From Haliovirga abyssi (GTDB taxonomy: Bacteria; Fusobacteriota; Fusobacteriia; Fusobacteriales; Haliovirgaceae), in contig NZ_AP027059.1 of the NCBI RefSeq assembly GCF_030295325.1, positions 868,001-932,000 on the forward strand: a DNA stretch of 64,000 bases. The letters run 5' to 3'. Below the pieces are notes generated by a model. It had not been told where the DNA came from, did no database searches, and worked only from the letters and a program-made list of their open reading frames with translations. Numbering within the stretch: the stretch's first letter is position 1; each line of letters begins with the position of its first letter. Both the position numbers and the translations under genes were made by a program. Positions 28,946 to 38,372 of this stretch are shown piece by piece.

Positions 28946-30112
28946 ATGTTGAGATATTTAATGGCTGGAGAATCACATGGAAAAGCACTGACTGCAATTT
29001 TAGATGGATTACCAGCAGGATTAGAAATTTTGGAAGAGGATATAAATAAAGATTTAGCTAGGCGACAAAAAGGATATGGTCGTGGAGATAGAATGAAAAT
29101 AGAAACTGATAAAGTGGAAATATTAAATGGAGTTAGATGGAAAAAAAGTTTAGGCGACCCAATTACACTTATGATAAGAAACAAAGATTGGGAAAATTGG
29201 TCAATGAAAATGTCAAGTGGGGAAGATTATTTTGAAAGTATGAAAGATATCATAATAACAAAACCAAGACCAGGACACGCAGATTTAACAGGATATATAA
29301 AATATAATCAATATGATGTTAGGAATATATTAGAATTTGCAAGTGCAAGGAATTCTGCAATTAGAGTGGCAATAGGTGCTGTTTGTAAAAAGTTTTTATC
29401 AGAATTTGGAGTAGAAATATTTAGTTATGTTACGGAAATAGGAGGAATAGAAGCAGATTACAAAAATATGAGCTATGATGAAATATTAAATAATATTGAT
29501 GAAGATATGTTAAAGACACCAGATAAAAGTGCAGAAAAGATTATGATAGAAAAAATTAGGAAAGCTAAAAAAGATGGAGATACAGTAGGTGGAGTTTTTG
29601 AAGTCGTCGCAAGAAATTTGCCAATAGGATTAGGAACTTATACACAATGGGATAAAAGATTAGATGGTAATTTAGCAGCTTCATTAATGAGTATTCAAGC
29701 TATAAAAGGTGTAGAGATAGGAATGGGATTTGAAACAGCTAAAAAACTTGGTTCAGAAGTACATGATGAGATATTTTATAGTGAAGATGAAAAATTTTAT
29801 AGAAAAACAAATAGAGCAGGTGGTTTAGAGGGTGGAATGAGTAATGGAGAAGATATTGTAGTTCGTGCTGCAATGAAACCAATTCCTACATTATATACTC
29901 CATTAAATTCGGTAGATATAGAAACAAAAGAGCCATTTGAAGCTTCTGTAGAAAGATCGGATGCGTCAGCAGTTCCAGCAGCTTCTGTAATAGGAGAAGC
30001 GGTAGTTGCTTATGAATTAGCAAAATCTTTTATAGAAAAATTTGGTGGAGATTCTATGGAAGAGATAAAAAGAAATTATGAATCATATAAAAATTATGTA
30101 AAAAATATATAG
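28946..30112 (+). CDS. aroC: Chorismate synthase
   Basis: 388 residues, the bacterial long form. It converts EPSP to chorismate using reduced FMN, the last shikimate step. Motifs: GESHGKALTAILDGLPAG, RRQKGYGRGDRMKIETD, the catalytic-region RPGHADLTG, ASARNSAIRVAIG and SNGEDIVVRAAMKPIPTL. taaaggag lies before the ATG. The next gene begins 9 bases after the stop, but no other shikimate gene is in view. Confidence 0.97.
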   Translation: MLRYLMAGESHGKALTAILDGLPAGLEILEEDINKDLARRQKGYGRGDRMKIETDKVEILNGVRWKKSLGDPITLMIRNKDWENWSMKMSSGEDYFESMKDIIITKPRPGHADLTGYIKYNQYDVRNILEFASARNSAIRVAIGAVCKKFLSEFGVEIFSYVTEIGGIEADYKNMSYDEILNNIDEDMLKTPDKSAEKIMIEKIRKAKKDGDTVGGVFEVVARNLPIGLGTYTQWDKRLDGNLAASLMSIQAIKGVEIGMGFETAKKLGSEVHDEIFYSEDEKFYRKTNRAGGLEGGMSNGEDIVVRAAMKPIPTLYTPLNSVDIETKEPFEASVERSDASAVPAASVIGEAVVAYELAKSFIEKFGGDSMEEIKRNYESYKNYVKNI

Positions 30113-30121
30113 GGGATATAA

Positions 30122-31912
30122 ATGGATATAAGAGAATATTTGAAAGAAAACAGGTATTTAATTACAGATGGAGCAATGGGAACTTACTATTCTCAAATTA
30201 CAAAAAAATATACAACTTTTTCTGAAGTTGCTAATTTAGATGAGCCTGAAATTATAGAAGAAATTCATAAAGAATATATAAAAGCAGGTGCAAAATTAAT
30301 AAGAACTAATACTTTTTCAGCTAATTCTTATGTATTAAGATGTGATATGGAAAAAGTAAAAAAAATAATAGAAGCAGCATCTAATATAGCAAAAAAAGCA
30401 GTTGGAGAAAAAGAGATATTAATTGCAGCTGATATTGGTCCAATTATTTCAACAAAAGAAGAAGAATCAAATGAAGTTATAAAAGAATATAAAGTTATAA
30501 TAGATAGTTTTATAGAGCAAAATTTGGATATTTTTATATTTGAAACTTTTAGTAGCTATGAATATTTAGAAGAATTGTCTAAATATATAAAAGAGAAAAA
30601 GTCCAACGCATTTATATTAACACAATTTGCTTTAATGCCAAATGGTTATACAAGAAAAGGTATTAGCGGAGATAGATTAATTAAAAATGTAAAAAAGATA
30701 AGTACCATAGATGCTTATGGTTTTAATTGTGGGACAGGTCCAATGCACTTATATAATAATTTGAAAAAGCTTAATTTTAATAATGATATAATTTCTGTGT
30801 TGCCCAATGCAGGATTTCCAGAAATTGTAAATGAAAGAACAGTATATACTCAAAATCCAGAATATTTTTCTGAATTAATGAAGGATATTGCAGGATTAGG
30901 AGCAAAAATTATTGGTGGGTGTTGTGGGACAACACCAGAACATATAAAGGCAATAAGTGAAAAATTAATAGGGACATCAATAGAAATAGAACTAAAAGAA
31001 AAAAGATATAAAAAGAAAGAAGTAAAGATTGAAAAAGAGAATAAAAATAATTTTAGAGAAAAATTACAAAAAGGAAAGTTTGTGATTGCAGTAGAATTAG
31101 ACCCACCTTTTGGAATTGATACTTCTAAAATTATGAATGCTGCAAGAATTTTTTCAGAAAGTGGGAAAATTGATACAATTACAGTGTCTGATTCACCAAT
31201 TGGAAAAGTAAGAATAAATTCACTAATGATTGCTAATAAAATAAAAAGAGAATTAGGAATGGAAGTTATACCGCATATTTGTTGCAGAGATAGAAATATA
31301 ATTGCATTAAAGTCTGATTTATTAGGAGCAAATATTGAGAATTTACAAAATATATTAATTGTTACAGGGGACCCAATACCAAGTGAAGATAGAAATGAAA
31401 TAAAAAGCGTATTTAATCTAAACTCTATGGAATTGATAAAATTAGCGAATGAATTAAACAAAGAAAAATTTTCAGATAATAAATTTTTTATAGGTGGGGC
31501 CTTAAATTTAAATGTATTAAATAAAGGCGTAGAGTGGAAAAGGATGAAAAAGAAAAGAAGTTTAGGAGCAGAATTTTTCTTAACTCAACCTATTTACGAT
31601 GACACTGCAATTGAATATTTAAAGAGTAAAAATCATAAAAGTGATACAAAAATATTAGCAGGAATAATGCCGCTTGTTAGTTATAGAAATGCACAATTTT
31701 TAAATAACGAAATACCAGGCATAACAATTCCAGAGTATTACTTGTCGCAATTTAAAAATAACATGACAAGAGAAGAAGCACAAGAAGTAGGGATAAAAAT
31801 AGCAGTAGAAATTGGTCAAAAGTTGAAAAAATATGTAGATGGATTTTATTTTATAACTCCATTTAATAGAGCAAATATGATATTAGATATTATAAAAAGA
31901 CTAGAAATATAA
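30122..31912 (+). CDS. Bifunctional homocysteine S-methyltransferase / methylenetetrahydrofolate reductase
   Basis: 596 residues, a fusion like Bacillus YitJ. The N-terminal half (about 1-285) is a homocysteine methyltransferase barrel with DGAMGTYYSQ and zinc cysteines in GFNCGTGP and the CC of IIGGCCGTTPEH. The C-terminal half (about 310-596) is MTHFR-like: FVIAVELDPPFGID, ILIVTGDPIPSEDR (folate/FAD region), FFLTQPIYDD and GIMPLVSYRNAQF. It can reduce methylene-THF and remethylate homocysteine, feeding metK. A strong terminator follows. Confidence 0.9.
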   Translation: MDIREYLKENRYLITDGAMGTYYSQITKKYTTFSEVANLDEPEIIEEIHKEYIKAGAKLIRTNTFSANSYVLRCDMEKVKKIIEAASNIAKKAVGEKEILIAADIGPIISTKEEESNEVIKEYKVIIDSFIEQNLDIFIFETFSSYEYLEELSKYIKEKKSNAFILTQFALMPNGYTRKGISGDRLIKNVKKISTIDAYGFNCGTGPMHLYNNLKKLNFNNDIISVLPNAGFPEIVNERTVYTQNPEYFSELMKDIAGLGAKIIGGCCGTTPEHIKAISEKLIGTSIEIELKEKRYKKKEVKIEKENKNNFREKLQKGKFVIAVELDPPFGIDTSKIMNAARIFSESGKIDTITVSDSPIGKVRINSLMIANKIKRELGMEVIPHICCRDRNIIALKSDLLGANIENLQNILIVTGDPIPSEDRNEIKSVFNLNSMELIKLANELNKEKFSDNKFFIGGALNLNVLNKGVEWKRMKKKRSLGAEFFLTQPIYDDTAIEYLKSKNHKSDTKILAGIMPLVSYRNAQFLNNEIPGITIPEYYLSQFKNNMTREEAQEVGIKIAVEIGQKLKKYVDGFYFITPFNRANMILDIIKRLEI

Positions 31913-31913
31913 A

Positions 31914-31953
31914 AAAGAAGTACAGGATAAATTTTATCTTGTACTTCTTTTGG
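31914..31953 (+). terminator. Terminator between convergent units
   Basis: aagaagtacaggataaa (about 31915-31931) pairs with the following tatcttgtacttctt, ending in tttt. It has an A run on the left and a T run on the right, so it may also stop minus-strand transcripts from 31974-34011. Confidence 0.82.
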
Positions 31954-31973
31954 TTAGGGGAAGAGTTTATTCT

Positions 31974-32162
31974 TTATCCGTAAATATCCAGATGCATATT
32001 TGCATAAGATTTATTTACTTGATTAACAAGCTTTTGATTAGTTGGAGCTTGTTTAATTTGATTTCCAGCTTGAATCAATTGTTCCATTTCACTTCTTGAA
32101 AGATTGTTAGACTGATTAAGACTAAAATAACCAGCTTGAGAACTTACACTACCTATATTCAC
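31974..32162 (-). CDS. Small 62-residue protein, unknown
   Basis: Starts at a GTG with aaagaggtg about 8 bases upstream, which argues for a real gene. The sequence opens MNIGSVSSQAGYFSLNQSNN and ends MHLDIYG. It is polar, Gln/Asn-rich and helical, with no signal or membrane segment. The short length, Met-Asn-Ile-Gly start and a hydrophobic-Asp-Ile-Tyr end loosely resemble the YjfB-type 'putative motility protein' family. That link is weak. It lies 37 bases downstream of the lytic transglycosylase gene on the same strand and is probably cotranscribed. Confidence 0.55.
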   Translation of the reverse strand: MNIGSVSSQAGYFSLNQSNNLSRSEMEQLIQAGNQIKQAPTNQKLVNQVNKSYANMHLDIYG

Positions 32163-32199
32163 AAAAAATCACCTCTTTGTAATCTTCCCCTAGTTTCTA

Positions 32200-34011
32200 C
32201 TATCGGTATAACTCCTTATATTTATAATAGTTATTTAGAACTTTTTTTACGTAATTTTTAGTTTCTGCAAATGGGATATCATCAATAGTTAATTTTTTAT
32301 GCTTTTTTATCCACCTATTTACATTTGTTTCGCCAGCGTTATAAGAAGCAATAATTGGAATTAAATTTCCGTTATATTTTTTATATAATAATTTTAAATA
32401 TTTAGTTCCTATTTTTATATTTAATTCAGGGTCTAATAAATCCTCATATAAAATATTTTTTTGAAATGATTTTGCAGTTGGTAAAATTAGCTGCATTAAT
32501 CCATATGCACTAGAATTAGATATCTCATCATCTTTAAAATTACTTTCTTGTTTTATTATGCTATAAATAAGTTCTGGCTCTAAATTGGATTTAGAAGCAT
32601 AATATTCAACAAATTCTTTATAATACTTTGGATAAAGATATTGTGTGAATTCATTATATCTTGAAAAAGAATAATAATATTTATAACTTTGTTTTAAAGC
32701 TAAATGATAGAAGTTAGATTTTTCTAAATATTTAACTTTAAGATAATTTTTTAAAACACCTTCATTTTTATTAAATTTAAACTGGTTTATTTCAATTAAA
32801 CAACCTTCATAAAAATCTAAATCAGCAATTGCGTTAAGCTTTAAGATTAAGTGAGAATATGTTTTTAATTTATCCTCTAAATTATATTTTTTCTTAATAT
32901 GTTGCTTTTCTAATATATTTTTTGCCAACTCGTAATAATAAGAATTATAATTGTATTTAATTATCTCTTCAATATATTTTTTTTCTTTAGTCTTTAAATA
33001 TGTTTTATATCTATATTCTGCTGACAAATCAGAATATAAAGATTTTTTTAACATTTCATTTAAAACAATATAATATTCTTTACTGTTTTTTAGTTTAGAA
33101 TATATTTTTAATTTATATCCATATGCTTCTAAATAATTTGATAAATTTAAATATTTCAAACTTTTATCATATTTATGCTCAAAATAATATAATTTTCCAA
33201 TAATATAATTTACTTTTGGAAGTAAAGAAGTAATTTTAACCTTTTTTAAATATAAAATTGCTTTGTCTAATTTTCCAACTCTTCTATATGAGCTTCCAAT
33301 ATAATAATATATTTTAGATTTATAGATATTATTTTTCAAAATATTGTTTGCATATAAAATAGTGTTGGGATATTCTTTTTTAGAAAAAAGAGTCTTAATA
33401 ATTTTTATTTCCAAACTATTAGTTGGTTTTAATTTTTCTGCAAATTTATATAATTTCTTTGAATAATTATATTTTCCAACAGAAAAGAAAAAGTCGGAAA
33501 TATCAATTAGTTGATTATAACTCAATTTTTTTATATTTTTAAAATTGTGTAGATATTTTATCTGATAAATATTCTTATACTTATTAGAAGATAAGGCTAA
33601 ATCTTGGAGAGCTAATTTTTCATATTTCACTTTTTTAGAGTTATATTTTTTAGAGAAAAGTTTAGAGTAGTAAGATAAACTTAAATCTTTATTTATATTT
33701 GAATAAGATTTCCCAAGTAAAAAATATACCTCATATTTATGGTATGTTGTTTGTTTTAAATATTTAATAGCATTTTTATAATCTTTCTTTTGAAATAAAA
33801 TTTTTCCTAAAAAATAATGAGGATATGTTGATTTAATTAAGTTGCTATCTGAATAATTTTTAAATAAATTTTCAAGCAATGTTTCGCTCACATCAAACTT
33901 ATTGCTTTCATATAATTTTTCAGCTTTGGAAAATATAACGTAATCATTAATATTAATTGCATAAATATTAATATTAAATATAATGAAAATAGATATTAAT
34001 ATATATTTCAT
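32200..34011 (-). CDS. Slt-type lytic transglycosylase with TPR-like superhelix
   Basis: 603 residues from the ATG at 34011, just after ggaggtga; a TTG start at 34026 would lie inside that site. Signal peptide about 1-18 (ends INIYA). Residues about 20-430 form many helical TPR-like repeats (YFLGKILFQKKDYKNAIKYL, YYIGSSYRRVGKLDKAILYL). The last ~150 residues are a SLT domain with the catalytic Glu in SIIKQESNF, then SSAYGLMQLILPTA and IASYNAGETNVNRW. It cleaves murein in the periplasm. It is on the minus strand, with its own divergent promoter. Confidence 0.92.
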   Translation of the reverse strand: MKYILISIFIIFNINIYAININDYVIFSKAEKLYESNKFDVSETLLENLFKNYSDSNLIKSTYPHYFLGKILFQKKDYKNAIKYLKQTTYHKYEVYFLLGKSYSNINKDLSLSYYSKLFSKKYNSKKVKYEKLALQDLALSSNKYKNIYQIKYLHNFKNIKKLSYNQLIDISDFFFSVGKYNYSKKLYKFAEKLKPTNSLEIKIIKTLFSKKEYPNTILYANNILKNNIYKSKIYYYIGSSYRRVGKLDKAILYLKKVKITSLLPKVNYIIGKLYYFEHKYDKSLKYLNLSNYLEAYGYKLKIYSKLKNSKEYYIVLNEMLKKSLYSDLSAEYRYKTYLKTKEKKYIEEIIKYNYNSYYYELAKNILEKQHIKKKYNLEDKLKTYSHLILKLNAIADLDFYEGCLIEINQFKFNKNEGVLKNYLKVKYLEKSNFYHLALKQSYKYYYSFSRYNEFTQYLYPKYYKEFVEYYASKSNLEPELIYSIIKQESNFKDDEISNSSAYGLMQLILPTAKSFQKNILYEDLLDPELNIKIGTKYLKLLYKKYNGNLIPIIASYNAGETNVNRWIKKHKKLTIDDIPFAETKNYVKKVLNNYYKYKELYR

Positions 34012-34030
34012 GTGATTCACCTCCAAAGTT

Positions 34031-34059
34031 ATTATAGTTTATTTTTTTATATAAATCAA
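34031..34059 (-). promoter_or_regulatory. Promoter of the lytic transglycosylase gene
   Basis: On the minus strand, TTGATT (34059-34054), 17 bases, TATAAT (34036-34031), 20 bases before the ATG. Confidence 0.65.
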
Positions 34060-34115
34060 ATTAAATTTTTTTGAATTTATATTTGATATTTTTTTAATAT
34101 AAGTTTAATATGACT

Positions 34116-34143
34116 TTGAAATATGCAAAAATTGTGATATAAT
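34116..34143 (+). promoter_or_regulatory. Promoter of yqeK and the two-component genes
   Basis: TTGAAA (34116-34121), 16 bases, TATAAT (34138-34143), 57 bases before the yqeK start. Confidence 0.6.
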
Positions 34144-34199
34144 TATAAAAATATAAACACTTTATTTGACACTAACCTATTAAATTTAGGAGGTATTTT

Positions 34200-34793
34200 A
34201 TGAAAAAGTTAAATATAAAAAAACACTTAAAAAATATTTTATCCGAAAAAAGATATGAACACACTATTGCTGTAGCAGAAACATCAGTAAAACTTGCTAA
34301 AATATATGGCGAGGATATAAATAAAATTGAAATTGCAGCATTACTTCATGATTGTGCAAAAAATTTAAAATTATCAGAAATGAAAAGGCTAATAGGAAGG
34401 GAAAGTGAATTGACCAAAGTAGAATATAATCTTCCTGAAATATTGCATGGATTCGCAGGTGCTATTTATGCAAGAAATATATTTAAAATAGAGGATAAAG
34501 ATATATTAAATGCAATAAAATATCATACAATAGGCAGAAAAAATATGACAATGATAGAAAAAATAATTTATATTGCTGATGTAATAGAACCTGGAAGAAA
34601 ATGCGGGAATGTAGATAAAGTTAGAAAATTAGCATATAAAGATATAGACTGTGCAATATTACAAGAGATGAAAAACAAAATAAATTACTTGTTATCAACT
34701 AATAGAGTAATTCATACTAATACAATTGATATGAGAAATAGTATATTATTAAAAAAAAGGAATGGTAAAAAAGATGAGAATATTAGTTGTTGA
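34200..34793 (+). CDS. yqeK: YqeK-type HD hydrolase
   Basis: 197 residues. HD-domain motifs are intact: RYEHTIAVAETSVKLA (first His), ALLHDCAKNL (HD), EILHGFAGAIYA (His), IKYHTIGR, and the closing YIADVIEPGRKC typical of YqeK. The family hydrolyses diadenosine tetraphosphate symmetrically to ADP. It usually sits with nadD and rsfS, but neither is adjacent here. The response-regulator gene begins inside it (20-base overlap). taggaggtat precedes the ATG. Confidence 0.93.
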   Translation: MKKLNIKKHLKNILSEKRYEHTIAVAETSVKLAKIYGEDINKIEIAALLHDCAKNLKLSEMKRLIGRESELTKVEYNLPEILHGFAGAIYARNIFKIEDKDILNAIKYHTIGRKNMTMIEKIIYIADVIEPGRKCGNVDKVRKLAYKDIDCAILQEMKNKINYLLSTNRVIHTNTIDMRNSILLKKRNGKKDENISC

Positions 34794-35442
34794 AGATGAA
34801 AAAAATATTGCGGAGTATTTAAAAAAAGGATTACAAGAATCAGGATATGTAGTGGATACTGTTTTTGATGGTGAAGAGGCAGTATATATGGCTTCAATTT
34901 ATGAATATGACTTAATACTTTTAGATGTTATGATTCCTAAATTGGATGGAGTAGGCGTGATAAAAGAACTTAGAAAAAATAAAAATAGTTCATATGTTAT
35001 TATGGTAACAGCAAAGGATAAAATAGAAGATAGAGTGAAAGGGCTTGATGCAGGAGCAGATGATTATATTACAAAACCATTTGCATTTGCAGAACTTTTA
35101 GCAAGAATAAGGGCTGTCCTGAGAAGAGGAAGCGATGATAAGGAAAATATATTAAAAGTAAAAAATTTAGAGATGGATTTAGTAAAAAGAGAAGTAAAAA
35201 GAGAAGGGAAATTAATAGAACTTACTTCTAGAGAATTTTCTTTATTAGAATATTTTTTGCGAAATAAAAATATGGTGCTAACTAGAATAATGATTTCAGA
35301 ACGAGTTTGGGATATAGATTTTATAACGGAAACGAATGTTGTAGATGTATATATAAATCATTTACGAAAAAAAATAGATAATAATTTTAAAGATAAACTT
35401 ATACATACTATAAGGGGGGTAGGATACATATTAAAAGATTAA
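34774..35442 (+). CDS. OmpR-family response regulator
   Basis: 222 residues from the ATG at 34774 (an alternative ATG at 34762 is one base from the aagg). The receiver domain (1-115) has VVEDEK, phospho-Asp in DLILLDVMIPKLDG, VMVTAKD and DYITKPFAFAELLARI. The winged-helix output domain (about 128-222) has TSREFSLLEYFLRNKN and VDVYINHLRKKID...IRGVGYILKD. It binds DNA as a phosphorylated dimer. It overlaps yqeK upstream and the histidine kinase gene downstream. Confidence 0.95.
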   Translation: MRILVVEDEKNIAEYLKKGLQESGYVVDTVFDGEEAVYMASIYEYDLILLDVMIPKLDGVGVIKELRKNKNSSYVIMVTAKDKIEDRVKGLDAGADDYITKPFAFAELLARIRAVLRRGSDDKENILKVKNLEMDLVKREVKREGKLIELTSREFSLLEYFLRNKNMVLTRIMISERVWDIDFITETNVVDVYINHLRKKIDNNFKDKLIHTIRGVGYILKD

Positions 35443-36806
35443 AAATTGGAATAAAAAAGAAAATACTAATTATAAATATAACTATAATATTTTTTATATT
35501 AGGGTTATCTAGTTTTCTGTTTTTTATTATGCTGAAAAAATATACTTTTTCAGATGTAGATTCTAATTTAAAAACTACAAGTCAAATTATAAAAAATAGT
35601 ATTCAGAAAAAATTTACACCTTTTGATTTTTATTTTGGAGATATAAAAGATTTAATTCCGAAAGATATCTCTGTAGCAATTGTAGATGAAAATGGAGCTA
35701 TTTTATATAAAAATAACAATAAATTAAAAATAAAATTTTCAAAAGAAGATTTATCTAAAATATTTAATTATAAGTTGATTTATAAAGATTTGAATGATTA
35801 TAGAATAATAATTAATCCATATAAATTTTATGGAAGAATAAATTTTTTGATTTTAGGTAAAAATACAAAGAGATTAACAGAACTTAATAGAAATATAATT
35901 TTTTTATTTTTTATAATAATGTTTTTTATAGCAGTTTTGTTAATTATATTAACGACAGATACAATTAATAGGATATTAAAATCAATTCAAAACATAACAA
36001 AAGTTGCAGAAAAGGTTGAAAATAATAGCTTACAATATAGAATAGAAAATAGATATAATACAAAAGAAATTGATGAACTTGTAAAGACTTTAAATAATAT
36101 GTTAGATAGAATAGAAGATGGATTTTTAAAAGTAAAACAATTTACTTCTGATGTTTCTCATGAATTAAAAACTCCGATTTCATCAATAAAAAATATGCTG
36201 GAAGTTGAACTTTTAGAAACGAGAACAGCAAAGGAATATAAAGAGGTTATAATTAAAACTTTAGAACAAATAAATTGGTTGTCAAATATTGTAAATGACT
36301 TGTTATTGATGACTAGAATTGAGTCTGGAAAAGAAAGCTTAAATATAGAAAAATTCAATTTATCTAATGTAATTATAGAATTGATTGAATTAATGGAAGG
36401 AATAGCTGAAGAAAAAGAGGTAACAATATTATTTGAGGGAGAAAAAAATATTTTTATAGAAGCTGATAATAATAAATTAAAAAGAGTTATTTTAAATATG
36501 ATGTCAAATGGAATAAAGTATAATAAAAAAAATGGAGAATTAAAAATAGAAATTAAAGAATTAGAGAATAATATAGAAATAATATTTGGAGATACTGGAA
36601 TTGGTATGAAAAAGGAAAATTTGAATAAAATTTTTGAAAGATTTTATAGAGAAGATAAAGTAAGAACAATAAGAAAATCAGGAACGGGATTGGGATTATC
36701 TATTGTTAAATTTATAATAGAAAAGCATAAAGGAAAAATAGAAGTGGAGAGTATTGAAGGATTTGGAAGTAAATTTAGAATAATTTTACCCAAAAATTAT
36801 AATTGA
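35430..36806 (+). CDS. Sensor histidine kinase, probable ATT start
   Basis: The first in-frame ATG (35529) would cut off the first membrane helix. The frame is open upstream and encodes KRLKIGIKKKILI then INITIIFFILGLSSFLFF, a standard kinase N-terminus. No ATG, GTG or TTG is available there. An ATT at 35430 lies 9 bases after aaggggggt and overlaps the regulator stop by 13 bases, so I start it there (458 residues). TM1 is about 10-34, an extracytoplasmic domain about 35-150, TM2 about 152-174, then HAMP, the phospho-His motif VSHELKTPISSIKN, and the ATPase boxes NMMSNGIKYN, FGDTGIGM and GTGLGLSIVKF. Stimulus unknown. Confidence 0.85.
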   Translation: MKRLKIGIKKKILIINITIIFFILGLSSFLFFIMLKKYTFSDVDSNLKTTSQIIKNSIQKKFTPFDFYFGDIKDLIPKDISVAIVDENGAILYKNNNKLKIKFSKEDLSKIFNYKLIYKDLNDYRIIINPYKFYGRINFLILGKNTKRLTELNRNIIFLFFIIMFFIAVLLIILTTDTINRILKSIQNITKVAEKVENNSLQYRIENRYNTKEIDELVKTLNNMLDRIEDGFLKVKQFTSDVSHELKTPISSIKNMLEVELLETRTAKEYKEVIIKTLEQINWLSNIVNDLLLMTRIESGKESLNIEKFNLSNVIIELIELMEGIAEEKEVTILFEGEKNIFIEADNNKLKRVILNMMSNGIKYNKKNGELKIEIKELENNIEIIFGDTGIGMKKENLNKIFERFYREDKVRTIRKSGTGLGLSIVKFIIEKHKGKIEVESIEGFGSKFRIILPKNYN

Positions 36807-36908
36807 AAGTACTTTTTATAAAAAAATTCAGCACAAAGAAAAAGCATTTAAAATCATGGGAGAACATTGGTAAAAGAATATTTATGTGGGGGAATTAAGG
36901 AGGAAATA

Positions 36909-38372
36909 ATGATAAGAATTTTGAAAACACTGCTACTGTTTTTTTTGCTAATAGTAAGTTTAGTGGGATGTGGTGGGACAAAAGAAAAGAAAGTGGCTGT
37001 AATTTTTACAAGTTCAATTGAGGGAAGAATAGATGGAATTAACACTGATAAAGGAAAGTTTGGTGGAATAGTTAATATTGCAGAAGAGATAAGAATTAAG
37101 AGAAAAGAGTTAGAAGAAAATGGGTATAAAGTATTATTAATGGATACAGGCAATAGTCTAAGTGGTACATATTATGGCTCTGGTGATAATATATATAATA
37201 TATATGAAAAAATAGGATATCAAGTAATAGGAATAGGGGCTAGAGAATTAGAGCTTGGAATAGATAAAGTAGGAGAATTTAATAAAAAAGGAAAATTAAA
37301 ATTTGTTTTAACAAATATTAGTGAAATAGATAAATATGCAAATGAAGAAGTAACTATAAAAATTAATGATGTTAAAATTTCAATTTTAAATTTTATAGAT
37401 TATGAATCGCAAAATAATTATAAAAGAGAATTAAAAGGGTTGAAGGCATATTCCGCAATAGGAGAAGTGGCTTTAAAAAAAGTTGATGATGTATCTAAAA
37501 AGAGCGATGTAGTATTAGTTATTAATAATGGTACCCCTGTAATGAAATATAAATATTTAAATACAAATATAAAAAATTTAATTAATATATCTAGACATGA
37601 TTTTAAAAATAGGAATATATATAATTTAAAAAGATATGGTCAAGAATTAGGCGTAATTACATTTGCGTATAATAGAAATGGAAAAATAATAAAGAATTTT
37701 AAGATCGAAAAATTTCCAATAACAGAAATGAAAATAAATAATGCAAAAGATATAGAAAAACTTTTGGAATATGAAAAACAATCAAAACAGCAAGAAGGAG
37801 AAACAGTTTTAGGAAAATCTAATATTATATTAGATAGAGATAACAGTTATAAAGAAGAATCGCCAATAACAAATTTTGTTTGTGATGTTTTATATGAGAA
37901 ATATAAAAATAAAGGAGTAAAATTTGTTTTAATAAATAATGGTTCAGTAAGAAAACCGCTATTAAAAGGAAATATAACTAAAAAAGATATTTTTAATGTA
38001 ATACCGTTTTTTAATTATTCAACAATTTTGGATTTAAAAGGTAAAGATATACAAAGAATTTTAGAAAAGCAAAATGAATTTTATGGTAGAATAAGAATGC
38101 AATCAAATTTAGGTGTGATACAAAAAATAAGCAAAAATAAACTAGAAGTTTATTTAAATGGAAAAAAGCTTGAAGATGAAAAATATTATAGGATATTAAC
38201 AACTAATTATTTAGCAAATGGAGGGGATGATTGCACTGAATTTGCTAATAAAATAAATACTGAATATGGAAATTTATTAAGAGAAGATGTGGAAGAATAT
38301 GTAAGAAAGAAAAAAATCATTGATTATAAATTCAAAAAAAGAATACTAAAATTAGGAGGACAAAATGATTGA
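36909..38372 (+). CDS. 5'-nucleotidase-family lipoprotein with degenerate catalytic site
   Basis: 487 residues from the ATG at 36909 (ttaaggagga upstream). Lipobox LVGC (Cys 21). The N-terminal metallophosphatase fold is recognisable but its metal ligands are gone: TNDxHG is TSSIEG (34-39), DxGD is DTGN (79-82), GNHE is GARE (110-113), and the later His motifs read VINNGTP and ISRHDF. The C-terminal 5'-nucleotidase domain keeps TNFVCDVLYEKY, LINNGSVRKPL and TNYLANGGDDC. It may therefore bind nucleotides without cleaving them (inference). It overlaps the adenosine deaminase gene by 8 bases. Confidence 0.82.
   Translation: MIRILKTLLLFFLLIVSLVGCGGTKEKKVAVIFTSSIEGRIDGINTDKGKFGGIVNIAEEIRIKRKELEENGYKVLLMDTGNSLSGTYYGSGDNIYNIYEKIGYQVIGIGARELELGIDKVGEFNKKGKLKFVLTNISEIDKYANEEVTIKINDVKISILNFIDYESQNNYKRELKGLKAYSAIGEVALKKVDDVSKKSDVVLVINNGTPVMKYKYLNTNIKNLINISRHDFKNRNIYNLKRYGQELGVITFAYNRNGKIIKNFKIEKFPITEMKINNAKDIEKLLEYEKQSKQQEGETVLGKSNIILDRDNSYKEESPITNFVCDVLYEKYKNKGVKFVLINNGSVRKPLLKGNITKKDIFNVIPFFNYSTILDLKGKDIQRILEKQNEFYGRIRMQSNLGVIQKISKNKLEVYLNGKKLEDEKYYRILTTNYLANGGDDCTEFANKINTEYGNLLREDVEEYVRKKKIIDYKFKKRILKLGGQND

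Noticed and set aside
30850-31461. 203-residue open frame on the minus strand within the MTHFR fusion gene
   Set aside because: It is antisense to a well-conserved enzyme, begins without a ribosome site and encodes a hydrophobic, low-complexity product expected from reversed AT-rich coding sequence.
35443-35529. Frameshift or truncation of the histidine kinase
   Set aside because: Both the regulator and the kinase frames are intact and conserved up to their overlap; an unusual start codon explains the missing ATG.
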